The translations under genes and the position numbers were made by a program. The notes beneath the pieces were generated by a model, which saw nothing but the letters and a program-made list of their open reading frames with translations, was not told where the DNA came from and ran no database searches. From contig QVOM02000116.1 of assembly GCA_003586115.2 (NCBI GenBank), positions 28,497,062 through 28,561,061 of the forward strand: a DNA stretch of 64,000 nt, given 5' to 3'. Position 1 is the stretch's first letter, and each line of letters opens with the position of its first letter. This stretch comes from Salvator merianae. Taxonomy: Eukaryota; Chordata; Lepidosauria; Squamata; Teiidae. Positions 11,521-23,859 of this stretch are shown here, piece after piece.

Positions 11521-13415
11521 GAAAGGTCAAAGGGGGGCTTCTGACTGGAGCCTTCACCCTCACCCACTATTCTGCAATCGCAATCCATTGGGCATCACTT
11601 CCAGCCCTGTTTCCAGTTTTTAGGGAGGTCTTGCACTCAAGCTATGTGAGACTTCACATTGCCAGTTTAGTGAATATATATTTACAACTAAGCTTCTGGT
11701 AGCAGCGCCTTGTTCTATTTATGCAAATGGAAAGGTCAAATAACAAGGCAGCTTTAGAGACAGTGTATCATTCATCGCAACTAAAGGAAGGTGTCAAATA
11801 CTCTACACTTTTCCTCTTCTACATCTCACATTATGACATGCTATTTCAGTTTAATATCATGTGTTGTTTTTAACCAATGAGTTATTAACCAACAAGTCAT
11901 ACTTCAACAGGAAGGAAATTGAATATTGTATCTAACACACTTTTCACTGCACCCCAGAACACGTGAACAACAGCAGAGGCTAGGTTATGGAATCTTCCTC
12001 GGAGATTTCCAGCAGGGATCTTGCTGTGGTTTCAGAAACCTTGGTAATAGTAAGCACTATCAAACTGATTTTGAAAATCAAAAGTTCCATTCTGCAGTTC
12101 TGGGAATCAGGCCGTATCTATGCAGAACCGGGATGAAAGTGTCCCCCGTTACTAACCTTCAAGCATTCTTGATCACCATTCCCACCCATTGTGCAGGAAG
12201 ATCACCTCTCATCCCATTCTTGTTTTTATTCTTTCTCCACTCCTCAAAACTCCAGCTAGATTGCACAGTGATGATGTGCTGCCTGCTTGCACTGTCCAAC
12301 CTCTCCACCTCCCCTCTACATACCCAAATATCTAAAAGTTTGCTTTGTTCTTCAGATATCAAAATATCTGTTATTCAAACTGGCTGGAATAACACAGGAA
12401 TGCCAGGTCTATTAGGGCAAGGAAACAGGTCTGCGGAAACTGGCTCTCGGTTCTGGTGGGCACATCACACAGCAACCTTGCTGTGACCTGTATCTATCTT
12501 GCACCTCCAGAGTCAGCCGTTCCTCTTTCTGGGGACACTGTCTGGGGATACTTTCTGGGTTCAAGATATAGATTAAGGACATGGCACGAGACATTTTGGG
12601 AATGGGATAGGCATCCTTTGGCCAATTCTCAAGGGACATTTTGCCAGTGTATAGATGTAGCCTCAAACTCTCTAGAGAAATTTTAATTTCCTGTGGTTTC
12701 TAAGTTAGGGGAAGCTGGTCCAGTCCTTCCAGTTCTTGCTGAACTGTAACTCCATCATCCCTAGTCATATTGGTTGAAACTGCTTGTAGCTTTAGGTCAG
12801 CAATTTCTGAGAGCCCCAATTTCCTCACTTCTTTCTGAAGAAATTGTCCAGGAAAGCTAATCAGAGAAAAAGTGGCAAATCAGTAAGAGCCAAATATTAA
12901 ACTGAGTCTCACTTGCTACAAGCAAATGGACTCCTGTTTCAAATGGAAAAAACCCAACCTTTCTAGCAACACTTGAGAGAAGCCAAAAAGCTATCTATTA
13001 TTATTTGTCATGTAGCTGCCATTGTTAAATTCTCAGCTGGATTCTCAGATATGCTAAGCTGACAGCTTCCTTGCTTGTGATGAAGTATCATCCTGAACAA
13101 TATAACTAGAGGGCAGGAAGTGTCTGTGTACCTAGAGAATATTTTGCACATTAGAGCATCATGGGCCTTGGCTCTTTTTTGACTGTTTGTCAGGGGCAGG
13201 ATATGTTTACATTACATCAAACTACCTGCAAACTATGCTTATTTATGAGTCACTCTGTAGCAATCAATCATTTGCAGTTCAACTTTCTGAGTTAATTAGT
13301 GGTTATTTCATGGATTGTTGAGAGAATTACTCCCATGCTTTCTCTTGAATTGGGGCAAAAGGGGATAGGGCTGTTTAAAACAAGCCTGAATTGATGAAAG
13401 ATATGGTTTTGCCCT
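11521..13415. other. No gene recognised
   Basis: This segment includes a 186-residue open frame at 11926-12486 with no recognisable domain or compositional sign of coding. Confidence 0.45.
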
Positions 13416-13505
13416 GTGGCCTATTGCGACAGTACGGAGGCCCGAAGGCCCCATGAACACCCGCAGGTTCTGAACACCTGCCCTTAAAGCGACGGGCCGC
13501 CACTG
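13416..13505 (-). mobile_element. Possible hAT-type transposon terminus
   Basis: A GC-rich, CpG-containing block in AT-rich surroundings. Its right edge, reversed, reads CAGTGGCGGCCCGTCG, which resembles the CAGTGGCGG-type termini of vertebrate hAT elements. The opposite end was not found. Confidence 0.4.
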
Positions 13506-15589
13506 GGGAGGTGGCTAGCAGAAACTAATGCTGAGGCTGAAAGAGGGAATTCCTGACTCTTTCCCAATACAGGATGCTAGGAAATAAAGTGGAAGCAAAG
13601 TAAGGCAAGACAGGAACAGTATGTTGCCATTGTATTAAATGTCTTTTCTTTCAGGGAAGTTCAGGTTTGTGAAGTTTTATCATTACAGTAATTTTAGCAA
13701 CAGCTTGTGAACACTCCCATGAAGGCAACAGGGGAGGGGCAAGGTTCAAAAATGAAGCATCCCACAGTGGATCAAAATGAGTTTGTAGAAATCAAAGGGA
13801 GGCTTCAAAATGGAAACTTGGCCCTCTCCCACCCAATCCATGCACCACCAGTAAGCAAATTGGCTTGCACATTAGATATATGTTTGATCTTTGGACCTTG
13901 CCACTTCTGTTAATCCCATGCCACATATACAAATACTAAAATAACCAGGGGGGATTCCTGCAGAGCAGGTTTTACTGATAACCTCCAGATGTTCTCCATC
14001 ACAACTCCAGTTTGTCCCAGCCATCACAGCTGACCTGTGGATCATCAGGCTCTTGGCTGAGCTTCTCAACTTCCTTTTTTTGGCAGCTCTCCTTACCTGA
14101 GCAGATTTGAAGGTTCACAACTCCACCCCTTTTTGGAAGAGGTGAGTAAGAGTACTATTTGATCTGCCCATCCAACCTGAATCAATCAATCAATCAATCA
14201 ATAAAATGACAGAGACCTTAATCTTTCCACTCCTTCCTGTTTTATAGCGCAATGGTATGAGGTGTGTTCATGCAGCAGCTCTTCATACTGATTGTATTTT
14301 GTAAAAACGTTGAATCACCCACCTTCATCCATAGCTCTCTCAAATCAGTATCTTCACTGTACCATGAAATTCCTTTGAAATGACTACAAATAGGCTTCAA
14401 AGGATATGGTTTAAATGGCTATTTTGCATGGATTAATGGATGGTGCAAGAACTCTGCCTGTGAACTCCTTGCATTAGAGGCTTATAGAAGGTGAGGCATT
14501 TCTGCATGTTGGTCAGCATATAATATGGATAATGAAATCAAATGCTTCTTCCATCACACAGTGGGTGACCAGATCTGGCTCAGGCAAGAGTAGAGGCTGA
14601 TTTTTCAGCAGCCCCTTTTATTCAGCTCATGGCAGCTAGATGACTTCTGTAGGCCAAATCCACAGAACCTCCAAATCAAGGTGGTTTTAGGGAGCTTCAG
14701 GACAGGGAGGGGCATATAAACACCCTACTACAGGTCTTTCCCTAGGCCTGAAGGCATTCTCCATGGATGCCTGAACATGGCCAAAAACTCTATCAAGTAT
14801 TACTGTCATACCACCCATCTTTTTTTAAAAAAAAAAAAATCACTCACCACATTTACCAACCACATAAGGGTGTTGGATTTTCCTGGGGTAAAGACTCACA
14901 CAGAGGGCTCAGGGCAATTCCTCAGTAGCTGGTGTACCAGACCAGCAAGCATGCTAGGAGCCTGCTTTCCACACACCACATTAGAAAAGGTCATGCGAGT
15001 TCTCCTACCTCTGCAAGGGAAGCTGGATCATAGTTATCTATAATCTATAAGAAAAAAATAATTAATTCTAATGCAGAAGAAAGTATTGGAAATCAAGCAA
15101 TATTTACATTTATTTTTGAAGAGAAGTCTATTATTTTCCCAAAGAAATTACAATGGCATAATTTATCTAAAAACCATCATAAAGCTTGGTTCATTAACTA
15201 GGGATAAAAATAAAGCAGGAGAGAATTATGCAGCTACTGCAACACAAAACTTCACATCTGTCAGCACCTGGCACAAAAATAGCTTCTTTTAATATCTGCA
15301 AAGCTGAAAGACTGTTAAAATGGTGTGTGTGTTTTTTAAAAAAGAAACTTTTAATAGGCTCCCCCTCCCAATTCCATTTCCTGCACCATACTCTTCATTA
15401 TTCCTTTTCAGTTCTTTGTGGTATAAATTGGCAGACATAGGCTACTTCCTCACTGCGTGTCTTAACATATGATCTGGAGACCATTGACTCCATTGACATA
15501 ATGTGGAGTCCATTGACAAGAAGTGGAGACCTGAATCAAGCTATTTGGGCCATCAATGGGGCATGCTCTGAAGAGCTGCAGGCTGGGGT
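13506..15589. other. No gene; small simple repeats
   Basis: An (AATC)n run lies at 14179-14203 and a T/A tract at 14820-14841. The remaining sequence is unassigned. Confidence 0.5.
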
Positions 15590-15830
15590 GGGATTTTAAC
15601 CTTCAATGTTGCAGACTGGGGGTTTTAACAGTGTGGGCAGAAATGGCCTCATGGGGTCATTTCCAAAACCTGGCCAAATGGTGCGAGGCTCTGTGTATCC
15701 CATGTCTGGAGTGGCCCAAGGGTCAGGAATGGTCAGAGTACCACTTCTGAGTGGTCTTCCACTGGCATGTTCTTTGGGCGATGCCTCTCAGGGAATGCTC
15801 TGGCCAGCAGATGCCATGTTTGCATGATCC
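15590..15830 (+). mobile_element. MITE-like repeat, family I, copy 1
   Basis: It shares a block of the type 'ctggagtggcccaag ... caggaa ... gtggtcttc ... gctc' with 51240-51590 in the same orientation. Ends were not defined. Confidence 0.4.
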
Positions 15831-16256
15831 TTAGGCATCATGTGGAAGCTGCCATAGAGACCTTATGAACAGAAAGCAACAACTCTCAGTTGCTGTTCAC
15901 AGAGTTCAAAGAGAGGCTGTCAGCTGGGCGCTTAGCCCTTATCTGCTTTGCCCATGCACTTCGTATTGCTCTGGCCTATGACATTTACAGGGCTATGAAA
16001 GTCCCTGGACTGCCAACTGGCCCTGATTCCAGCTTTACCTTGTCTAAGGGACTCTCGCCTTTTCTTGGCTACCCATGCACTTTTTCCAGTTATGGTTGTC
16101 ATGGTTTGCAGCAGGCCATTTCGGGATTTTACAAACTTCTAGCCTTATTCCTGAGCAACTTCTGATACCCCAAATACAGGCTGCTGTTAAGTCTTATGTA
16201 GTTTCCTCTGCATCGTGTAGTTTCCTTTGCTCACATGGCATGGTCTGGTCTGGTTG
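15831..16256. other. No gene recognised
   Basis: An open frame at 15890-16165 has no recognisable domain. Confidence 0.4.
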
Positions 16257-16395
16257 GCCTGGCCTGGCCTGGCCTGGCCTGGCCTGGACCAGCACTGTCA
16301 TGCAGATAGACCCATGCTTTCCTGTGTTTAGAATCAGAAGACCTGGCTGTCCCAGACCTACCGATTCTGAACGTGGGCTTTTCTGTGCAGAAGAA
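16257..16395. repeat. (GGCCT)n tract next to a family G fragment
   Basis: Five to six GGCCT units end near 16287. The following 100 bases (ACCAGCACTGTCATGCAG and TTTTCTGTGCAG) resemble one end of the family G repeat at 53708-54040. Confidence 0.5.
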
Positions 16396-17400
16396 CCCCT
16401 TATTTCTTTTTGCCCAAAAGCAGAAATAACGAAACAGGTGACAAAATTTAGATTATTTTTTTAAGTCATTTCTAAATATTTTCCAATATTTTTATGTGTT
16501 GTGTTACTATTATCCTTTAAATTTTATAATTCTGAAAACACTGTCACATTTGGCCTTTCATTATGAACAGACATTAATTTGGTCAGAACAGTTATGAGTA
16601 AAAGGTTCTCTGTTCAGGAACTGCATTGATGCATTTTACCCAACGGTCAACAAATCTGTCATTTGGCTGTGAATCACTTTCCAGTTTCATATGATTAACA
16701 GATAATGGCTCATGCCTCTCCTTAATCTCTGAGAATCTTATTTTAGAAATAGTTCCATGGGCAACTCCAAACTTCTTTTCATTACAGTGACATATCAGAA
16801 AAACATTAATGTAGCATAAAGCAAATTTGTTTGGTAGATGCTGACACTGAAAAAAGTGGACTTTTTTGTTTTGCTTTGCTTTGCTTATGAAGCAAATTTA
16901 ATTTAAAGTTGACTAGGCCAGTATCCTGCAGCCTCATATTTTCAGAGACACTGTCTAATGAGGACACAATGGACCGCTCCATGGACAACAGCATTTCACC
17001 GCCATTTCCAGAGCTCTTTGTGCCGTCCAGTTTCCCAACTGTAGACGTTAGAGGCTACCTCTATTCAGGTGGGTATTACTTATGCCTCTCCCTCTTTTCA
17101 TAACAGGGCCCATGTGCTCCATGCAAGCAATTATGCAGGACACCAGTGACAGCATTGAGGCAGGTGAGTTTGCAAGAACTTTTTTCATATTTAAGTCACC
17201 CATACTCCAGCTTGGAGTAGGACTTTTATATGAACCACAGGGCTATTGGAAAGGATACTCCTGTGTCATAGCAGGTTCTTTTGTGTATTGCGTATCTGCA
17301 TGTGGTTTGAAACTACTAATCCAGCAGCCTCGGCCCAAATTCAACTCATATTCCTTAACAACTGCTCCACTACCATCCTGCATTTAGACTACCAGACACA

Positions 17401-18211
17401 GGATGTGCTCAGACTAGCGATTTTTAAAATTGCCTGCATAAAAGGAGCGAATAATTCCTGGGCGCACAGGAAAAAAGCCTTCCACACACACCCCGATGAG
17501 GCGATTCAGCAATCTGATGTCACAGTCTGCAAAGGGTGCTGCTCACTGATTGGCCACTCCCCGCCTCTCTGCTAAAGCAGTTCCCAAGTCGTTAACTCCT
17601 TAACTGCCAGGGTTTTTCTCATCTCCCTTATTCTCCAATTTACCGATGCTTCGGTGAATTGGAGCAGAGGGCAGAGAGAGAGAGAGACCTTTTCTTTGGA
17701 AAAAGAAAAACCCTGGCAGTTAAGGACTTGAATGGAAACTGCATCTGCAGACAGGCAGGAAGTGGATGCCTCATTTGAACTGAAGCTTTTTATTGACGGG
17801 AGGGAGAGATTTGCTGGTGCGGGGAGAAGAGCAGAGGGAGAGGTTTGTCAGCGCAGGGAAACTTTTCAACCCCCCTGCCTTCTGTAATTAAAAAAAGCAC
17901 ACTGGACCTTAGTAGCGAGGGGCTTTCTGCCATGCCTTGCTACTAAAGTGTTTTTTATGTACAGAAGGCAGGGAGTTTCAAAGTTTCCCCACACTGGCAA
18001 GAGCTCACTCATGCCCCTCTCTTCCTGTGCAAGGCTCTGATTGGTTGAGGTGCTCCCCAAGGCGACCTGAAAACACTGAAAAGCCGAATATGGAGGAGTC
18101 GACCCAGGCAGCTGCAGAGAGGTGCAAGGGTGACTTCCAGGTAAGGCTTTTATGGACTCCCTGGCTTAGATGCCTCGTAAGGTGACTAAAATAAGCTGTC
18201 TGAACACACCC
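17401..18211 (-). mobile_element. Foldback-type non-autonomous DNA transposon, family B
   Basis: The 811 bp element is flanked by ACA on both sides (17398-17400 and 18212-18214). Its termini are GGATGTGCTCAGAC and, reversed, GGGTGTGTTCAGAC. The centre folds: 17599-17617 (CTTAACTGCCAGGGTTTTT) is perfectly complementary to 17707-17725. Inside it, 17633-17646 pairs with 17651-17664 around a 4-base loop. The same element occurs in reverse at 27407-28690. It sits in the largest intron of the decayed gene at 16946-19703. Open frames inside it are not genes. Superfamily is uncertain; 3-bp flanks suggest a Harbinger relative. Confidence 0.65.
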
Positions 18212-19057
18212 ACAGTGCACTGTAACCCACCTCCTTCTTCTTTCTGGCTTACAGATGTGTGTACACGTAATGCTACCTATGAACATCAATGTGGTACTCA
18301 GCTGTCCAGCAACACCATCTTCTCTCTGCAGTCTTGTACCACAACCTCCTGTCTTCAGCAGGCACCCTCAGGTGAAACTTGGCAGCAGCAATTGTGCATA
18401 CATTTACTGACACTGTCCATAGTGTTTCATCTTTCTCTTAAACTTCTTCCTATAGAGTCCAGGATGGAAGATGCTTCTGTGAATGTGCATAGCAGCAATA
18501 TGGGTAGTTTTGAAAGCACAGGTGGCTTTCTATATCAAAGCAGGGGACTACAAATGCCATGCCAGAAAACCACCTGCAACACCACAGTTATTTATGTAAT
18601 GCACTCATTGTAGCACAAAGAGTGCTTTCTGTCCTTTTTTGAAACTTCCTAAGATTTATCTGTAAGGCAAATTATCAACAGTGTGTACTGCATGGGTAAC
18701 ATTTCCTCATTACCTTAGGAACTTGCAAGAGCTCGCACTACTCCTTTTTCATTTGTCAGGGCTATCCTGAAGTTTCTTGGGCTGCAGCTGCTGACTCTCA
18801 CCACTGCGGAACTATAGTAGTGACACCACTTCAGGGTTGCTATTACACAAACTAGTCAAAAAGGGATTGCCAAAAGTGATTCATTAGATAGTTTTAAGTT
18901 GTGGACCATTCTGTGTGCTGGTAAGACAAAGTATTAGGTAGAGACTCAATTCTGACTTGAGCTGCAGATGGTTGACATTGTGGATTGTCCTAGCTAATTG
19001 TTTCTGAAATTAATGGTAGCATAACTCAGAAGTCTATAGCTGTAACCAAGGCCTAGG

Positions 19058-19200
19058 GAGAGGTGACTCTGTGTCCCTTTCTGTGCTGGGTCTTATTCTG
19101 GATTGCAACCCTGAATAGTGACCTGCCATCCACTGTTGTCTGCACTAACCAGCAGATGGCTGGTCCCTATTACCAGGGTGAAAACATGGCATGCTTTGTG
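19058..19200 (+). mobile_element. MITE-like repeat, family F, copy 1
   Basis: It shares 'cttattctggattg' plus a 'gaatag ... cttgccatc'-type block with 35331-35480 and 37498-37610, each preceded by a CTTTCTGTGC/CTTTCTGCAC-like end. Confidence 0.5.
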
Positions 19201-19901
19201 TTTCATATCAACACAAGATCTGTTAGGGCTGAGAAATGAACAGAAAGCAACTGTTTGTGTCCTGTCACTTCCCAACAGGATCTTCTTCCAGTAGTAATGC
19301 TCAGTGGTCATCAGCCCCATGCCCATCTAAGATCCATAAAAAGAAGCATAAGCCTAACTATGATGAGCACCTGAGCACTTTGAGGAAATGACTGCAAGTT
19401 TCCCTTGACCTTGAGTGACAGATTGTTGCCAGAGAGGACTGGAAACAGGAAAGGGCTGCTCATGACAGAGAACAGATCCATGAAAGTCTTCCATGTGCTG
19501 AAGAGGCCCACAGGAGGGGCAGGGAGGAAATCCTTTCCTCTGTGTGTGAGCAGTTCCGGACAATGCAATGAGTGTTTGAACAGCTATGCACACTGACTGC
19601 AGCCTATGTCTCACACCTGTCCAACTCTGGGCAGAATAGGACAGCACCAAGTGAGGCTCCTCAGGCCAGCCCAACAGCACAACCAGTCAGTGATTGGCCA
19701 TAGAGGCCACATCAGGCAAACAACAGGTACTCTCCCTGACACAACCCTGATACAACTGCTAACACGGCATTGCTTGGCACCAGGCATAACGATGCCCTCT
19801 TGTGCTGCTAATTACTGTTCTGCTATTACCCGGAAGGGAGTTTTCATTCACAACCCTTTTTGTTTCAGGCAATATTGTTAACATTTTCTTCATGTTTCTT
19901 T

Positions 19902-19907
19902 AATAAA
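19902..19907 (+). other. AATAAA poly(A) signal of the decayed gene
   Basis: It lies 199 bases after the terminal TAG of the decayed gene and is followed by a T-rich stretch, which fits a genuine relic 3' end. Confidence 0.45.
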
Positions 19908-21769
19908 TTCTGTTTTAGATTTAATTTTTTTTCATAGTGAATTCCCTACTTGAGTTACTGTGTCTTGCAGAGGTGTGCACACCCTGCGGCCCACATCTTG
20001 GTCTAACGAAGTGCAAATAATATCTGAAAAAAGGAGGTTAATGAAAATAACAAAAACAGCTATTTACATGTGTTAAATATTTACATATTGGCATTAAATG
20101 GCTTGGGAAAGAATAGGGCCCAGTCTGCAGTAGGGGAGGTTAAATCCTACTCCTCCAACTTGGACAGTCCAGCGTCTTCTTCTGCACAGACTTTCAACAT
20201 GCAAGGATTACCAGTCCTGGGGGAAGAAAAAGGAAAAGGAAGAGCTATAAAAATGATGGCAACTTCTGGGAAGGGTTGTGTTCTACTGCCACTGAATCAT
20301 GCCAAAGGTGTGCATTGCGAATCTTCCAACTTTTCTCCAAACAATCCTTGGTCCAGGGTCATGTCACAAGACAGCACTACTTACATTCCTTTTTGACGCA
20401 GCACTACATGCACTACAGGGTAGCCTGCTGGGATCTCCACAGCTGCTGTGAACCATGCCAGCTGTGCTATAAAGTCATGCAGGTTGAGGAACTCCAGGAG
20501 TGAGGTGTCCAATTGTGCCCCCCCCCCCGGAAGTTTTCATGCTAACCCAACCGTCCGGGGACTTCAATTTTCTGAAAGCTGGGAAAAGCTGCTCTCGGAG
20601 TGGGGCAAGCAGTAAAGTTTGCCTTTCTTCCATGTGGCTGTATGGCGGGGAAATGTGTGATTTACCAGCTGTCATTTTTCTCAGAGGATTGCCTCAAAGG
20701 AACTGCCAATTTCCAGATACTTTTCCAGTCCTCCAGAGTGGGTCCTTGCAGAAACATCACTGTAGTAAGAAGAGTTGCTCTCACAGCAGTAATCCAGGTT
20801 CCATGCTGGACTGAGTAGCATTTGACACCATACCATTGGCCCCCGCAGCTAATCCTATGCATTCTGCCCCAGATCCTAGCTTTGTCAAGGTTGCTGTTGT
20901 TGCAGCCTGAGTTAGATAAACTTGTGATCTGATAAAGCAGTTTTCAATGTCTTCCCCATTCCCCAATGCAAAGAGCTGTGCCTGGATCTAAAGTGATGCA
21001 AAGGAAAGCCTACGGGTGTTGCTTGTGATATGCTGTCTCAGGCCAGTTTGTGCTTTATGGTCAATCACCAGCATACTCAACTGAGCCTAGAAGCAAATGC
21101 ATATACCAGAACCGATATGCTCACTGCAGCTTGTCCTATTTAGAAAGAAAGCCAAAAAGATTTTCCTTGTCTGTGACTTTTGAAATGCCTTTGGTGAAAG
21201 CTTTCTGCAAAGTGCGTAGAGAAACATGAAGCATCTGTATATTTATCCACAGATAAGCTAGAACAGATAAGGTATGTGATTGTATCTATAGAGCATTCTT
21301 ATCAAAAGTCTAATTTGTTCTTTGGTAGGAAGCAAGAACCACAAAAGAGATTATTTGTATTGATCCCCCAGTTCCTGGCCTGTTTCAGTACTTTAAAAAA
21401 GCAGCTAGGAAGACCTTCCTTGGATTTTTTTTTTTTTTTACAGAAACCACAACATTTTTTGAATCAATATTTAAATCTCCTTGAAACAAACTTCCCAACC
21501 TGATTTACAGGCAGGGCCTGATGGGAGTTTATTTGATCATTGCATTCAAATCAAATCAAAGTTATTAATATGATCAAATAGTGTAGAAAAAGAATGCAAC
21601 AATCAAATCAAAATTTATTGCTACAGTCAAATAGACCCAGAGATCAGAATTACGATTTTTTTTTTTTTTTTTTTTTAAACGCAACCATTTTAGGATCCTC
21701 ATACACGACTTTAAAAACAAATAGTTAATATTTATGTGTCTATATACTGGATATGGGAGTTATAATTTA
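19908..21769. other. No gene; possible hAT-like end and T tracts
   Basis: CAGAGGTGTGCACACC at about 19969 resembles a hAT terminus. A C10-11 run lies near 20519 and T runs at about 21427 and 21657. Open frames between 20070 and 20966 overlap on both strands and have no recognisable domain. Confidence 0.4.
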
Positions 21770-22170
21770 ACTACTAAAATTGCTCTTGGCAGCATATTGG
21801 CAGCCAGTGCAGTTCCCTGAAGACTGCCATAAAGTGCATCCAGCCAGTGCACATCTGGTGCGAATGGGAACATACAGAACCTTCTCCATCTGCCATGTTC
21901 CAGTTTGTCAGTCTTGTTTGAAGCCCATACCATGATGGAAAACCTTCCTTTGATCCAGCCTGCAATGGAGGATTCAAAGCAGATTTGGTGGAACCACATG
22001 GGCTTCAAATAAAGGCTGCATGGCAAGGGGTGGAGCTTCTGCCTGCACCTGTCCACACTGGTAACTACTGTCAATATCAACCTTGCACCTGCATTCTACA
22101 CTAGCTGCAGCTTTTGACGTGTCATCAATCTTATACCCATGTGGAGTATATCACAATAGCCTAGACTGAA
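21770..22170. mobile_element. LINE-like repeat fragment
   Basis: The phrases 'cagccagtgcagttccctg', 'cattctacactagctgcagc' and 'caatagcctagact' match a block I recall as widely dispersed in squamate genomes in the same order. The class and orientation are not certain. Confidence 0.4.
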
Positions 22171-22819
22171 AGTTGCAGAAACCTGCTTTAAAAGAAAATC
22201 CCTGCCAATTAGGCTGAAGGCTGATCTAATCTAGCATTCTGGATCATTTACCACATTGGCCCACCAGATGTCCCTGGCAAGAATGGAAGCATAATATGAA
22301 TACAGATGTCCTCTCCCTCTGTTGCTCCCTAGAAAAGTAGTAGGACCTAGCCATAATGATGAATATCATCTATGTGTGGAAGAAAGACCATGGAAGGTTA
22401 GGGGTTTTCCTAAATGATGGCAGCAGGCATATTAAATTACAAATGGCTTGGCATAGTGATCAGTAATGACACTTACACTGAACTAATGCATGATGCAAAC
22501 CTTATTGAGAAAGCAGGGCTACTGCATCCCCTCTGGCTCGAGGAGATTGGGATTGGCTTACAGGTATATTTTCCTATTATCCTACATGGCTGAAACAAAC
22601 CATATTTGAGGCCATTGCCATGTTACTGGGGGTAGTGGCTACCTGTCTGCTCGTTGAGTAACCAATGCTTCAAGAAAGAAATGACAAAGATCACCAACAC
22701 CATGATAGTCATGCAAGAAGGAGACTTGGAGACCTGGAAGAATATGAAGAGATGATGGTCAAAGCTGTCCCCATGGAATTCTCCAATCTTTGATTATTCA
22801 GAGCTTTGTTGGCAAATTG
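22171..22819. other. No gene recognised
   Basis: Moderately AT-rich sequence without recognisable repeats or coding signal. Confidence 0.45.
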
Positions 22820-22822
22820 TAA

Positions 22823-23847
22823 GGCCGCGGTCGGACATCGTCAATGTAATCCGTATAGAAGAGTACACGCAGTGAATTCGTCTTCTGGTCATTCCCACAG
22901 TTACAATTTAACACGGAGTGAATTTGTACTTGCTCGTTCCCACACTGATATTTCCCGTGCTTGGCAGTACCCTTTCTGCCTTCACCCCTCATCAAATTCT
23001 CCTCCCTATGCAGTCAGCGATTGGCTGCAGTCCCAACGTTCAAACCTTGATGTCACAGGGGCGGGAAAGTCAAGCTCCGCTCTCTGCATGTCCCCCCTGC
23101 TGCCTCAGAACATGGATTAACTTGGCAGCATTACTAGTCATTCGCCATTTGCTCCTCCCTGCAGCCTCTGTCTACCAAAGCAGAACTTAAAAACTACGTT
23201 CACTTTAAAACTATGAACTTTAAAAAACTAAGCTTTTGAAATGCGGAGTTCTGCTATCCTGCTGTTTCACTTTAGCGCAACTGCGCAATTTAAAAGTAGC
23301 GGGAGAGGTCCATAACAAAGGGAAAAAGTGGGGAGGGAACGTGGGGGGGCTCTACTATTTTTAACTGTGTGCTGACCACGGCAAAACTCCAAACAGGCGC
23401 AGTTTATTTTTTCCTTTAAAGAGCAGACGGAAGTGGAGAAAGCCTTTAATTTCTTCCTGGCAGGACCGCAGCTTAGCGAAGAAGGAGGATGATTTCTTTT
23501 CCCCTGGCAGCGAGGGAAGGGGGGATAATGGAGGCAGAGGAAACTAATGTGCTTCCTGCCCACCCACAAAGTCTGTCATTGGACAGCACAAAATGGGGAT
23601 CCCTCCCTCTGCACGCTCCCCAAAACAGTACGGTCCCTCTCAAATAATCGCTTTCCCCGTGCCCACAGCACAAAGTAAAGCACGCTAGCGATCTGGAACG
23701 GCTTGAGAGTTCATTAAATCCGAAGACAAAGTAATCCGGATTTCGCCAATTTAATCCATAAAAATTACGGAATGGCAAGATCATGTCGGGACAGCGGGAA
23801 CCGAAGACGGCCTGTAAACTGATTAAATGCCGTGTCGGAACGCAGCC
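22823..23847 (-). mobile_element. Harbinger-like non-autonomous DNA transposon, copy 2 (inverted)
   Basis: The 1,025 bp element is flanked by TAA on both sides (22820-22822 and 23848-23850). It is the reverse complement of 10492-11517 with only scattered substitutions and small indels by eye, so both copies are young. Each copy has its own 3-bp duplication, so they are independent insertions. The open frames 22806-23120 and 22918-23190 mirror those of copy 1 and are not genes. Confidence 0.78.
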
Positions 23848-23859
23848 TAACACTCAAAA

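Larger units (their letters stand above)
16946..19703 (+). pseudogene. Decayed multi-exon gene, probably the accessory protein gene of a DNA transposon
   Basis: Five candidate exons have AG/GT borders and the same phase (1): 16946-17068, 17107-17163, 18255-18371, 18456-18521 and the terminal exon 19279-19703. The first four encode Ser/Thr-rich linker-like sequence, for example DTMDRSMDNSISPPFPELF and EDASVNVHSSNMGSFES. The last begins SSSSNAQWSS, passes a basic KIHKKKHKP cluster and ends in a charged, helical stretch (REDWKQERAAHDREQ, EEAHRRGREEILSS) before TAG. In-frame TGA codons at 19389, 19416 and 19569 break it. An AATAAA follows at 19902. A Ser-rich linker plus basic patch plus C-terminal coiled coil is the layout of Myb/SANT-like proteins encoded beside Harbinger transposases; the N-terminal trihelix exon was not found. 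The gap between the first two exons is only 38 bp, too short for a normal intron, so that junction is doubtful. A host pseudogene is the alternative. Confidence 0.5.

Noticed and set aside
17069..17106. Genuine intron between the first two relic exons
   Set aside because: 38 bp is too short for normal vertebrate splicing. The phase match is kept only as weak evidence.
22806..23190. Two overlapping open frames as novel genes
   Set aside because: They lie in the Harbinger-like element and mirror frames in its other copy.
10492..23847. A single composite transposon bounded by the two Harbinger-like copies
   Set aside because: Each copy has its own matching duplication on both sides (TTA/TTA and TAA/TAA). 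A composite would need the outer flanks to match, and they read TTA and TAA.
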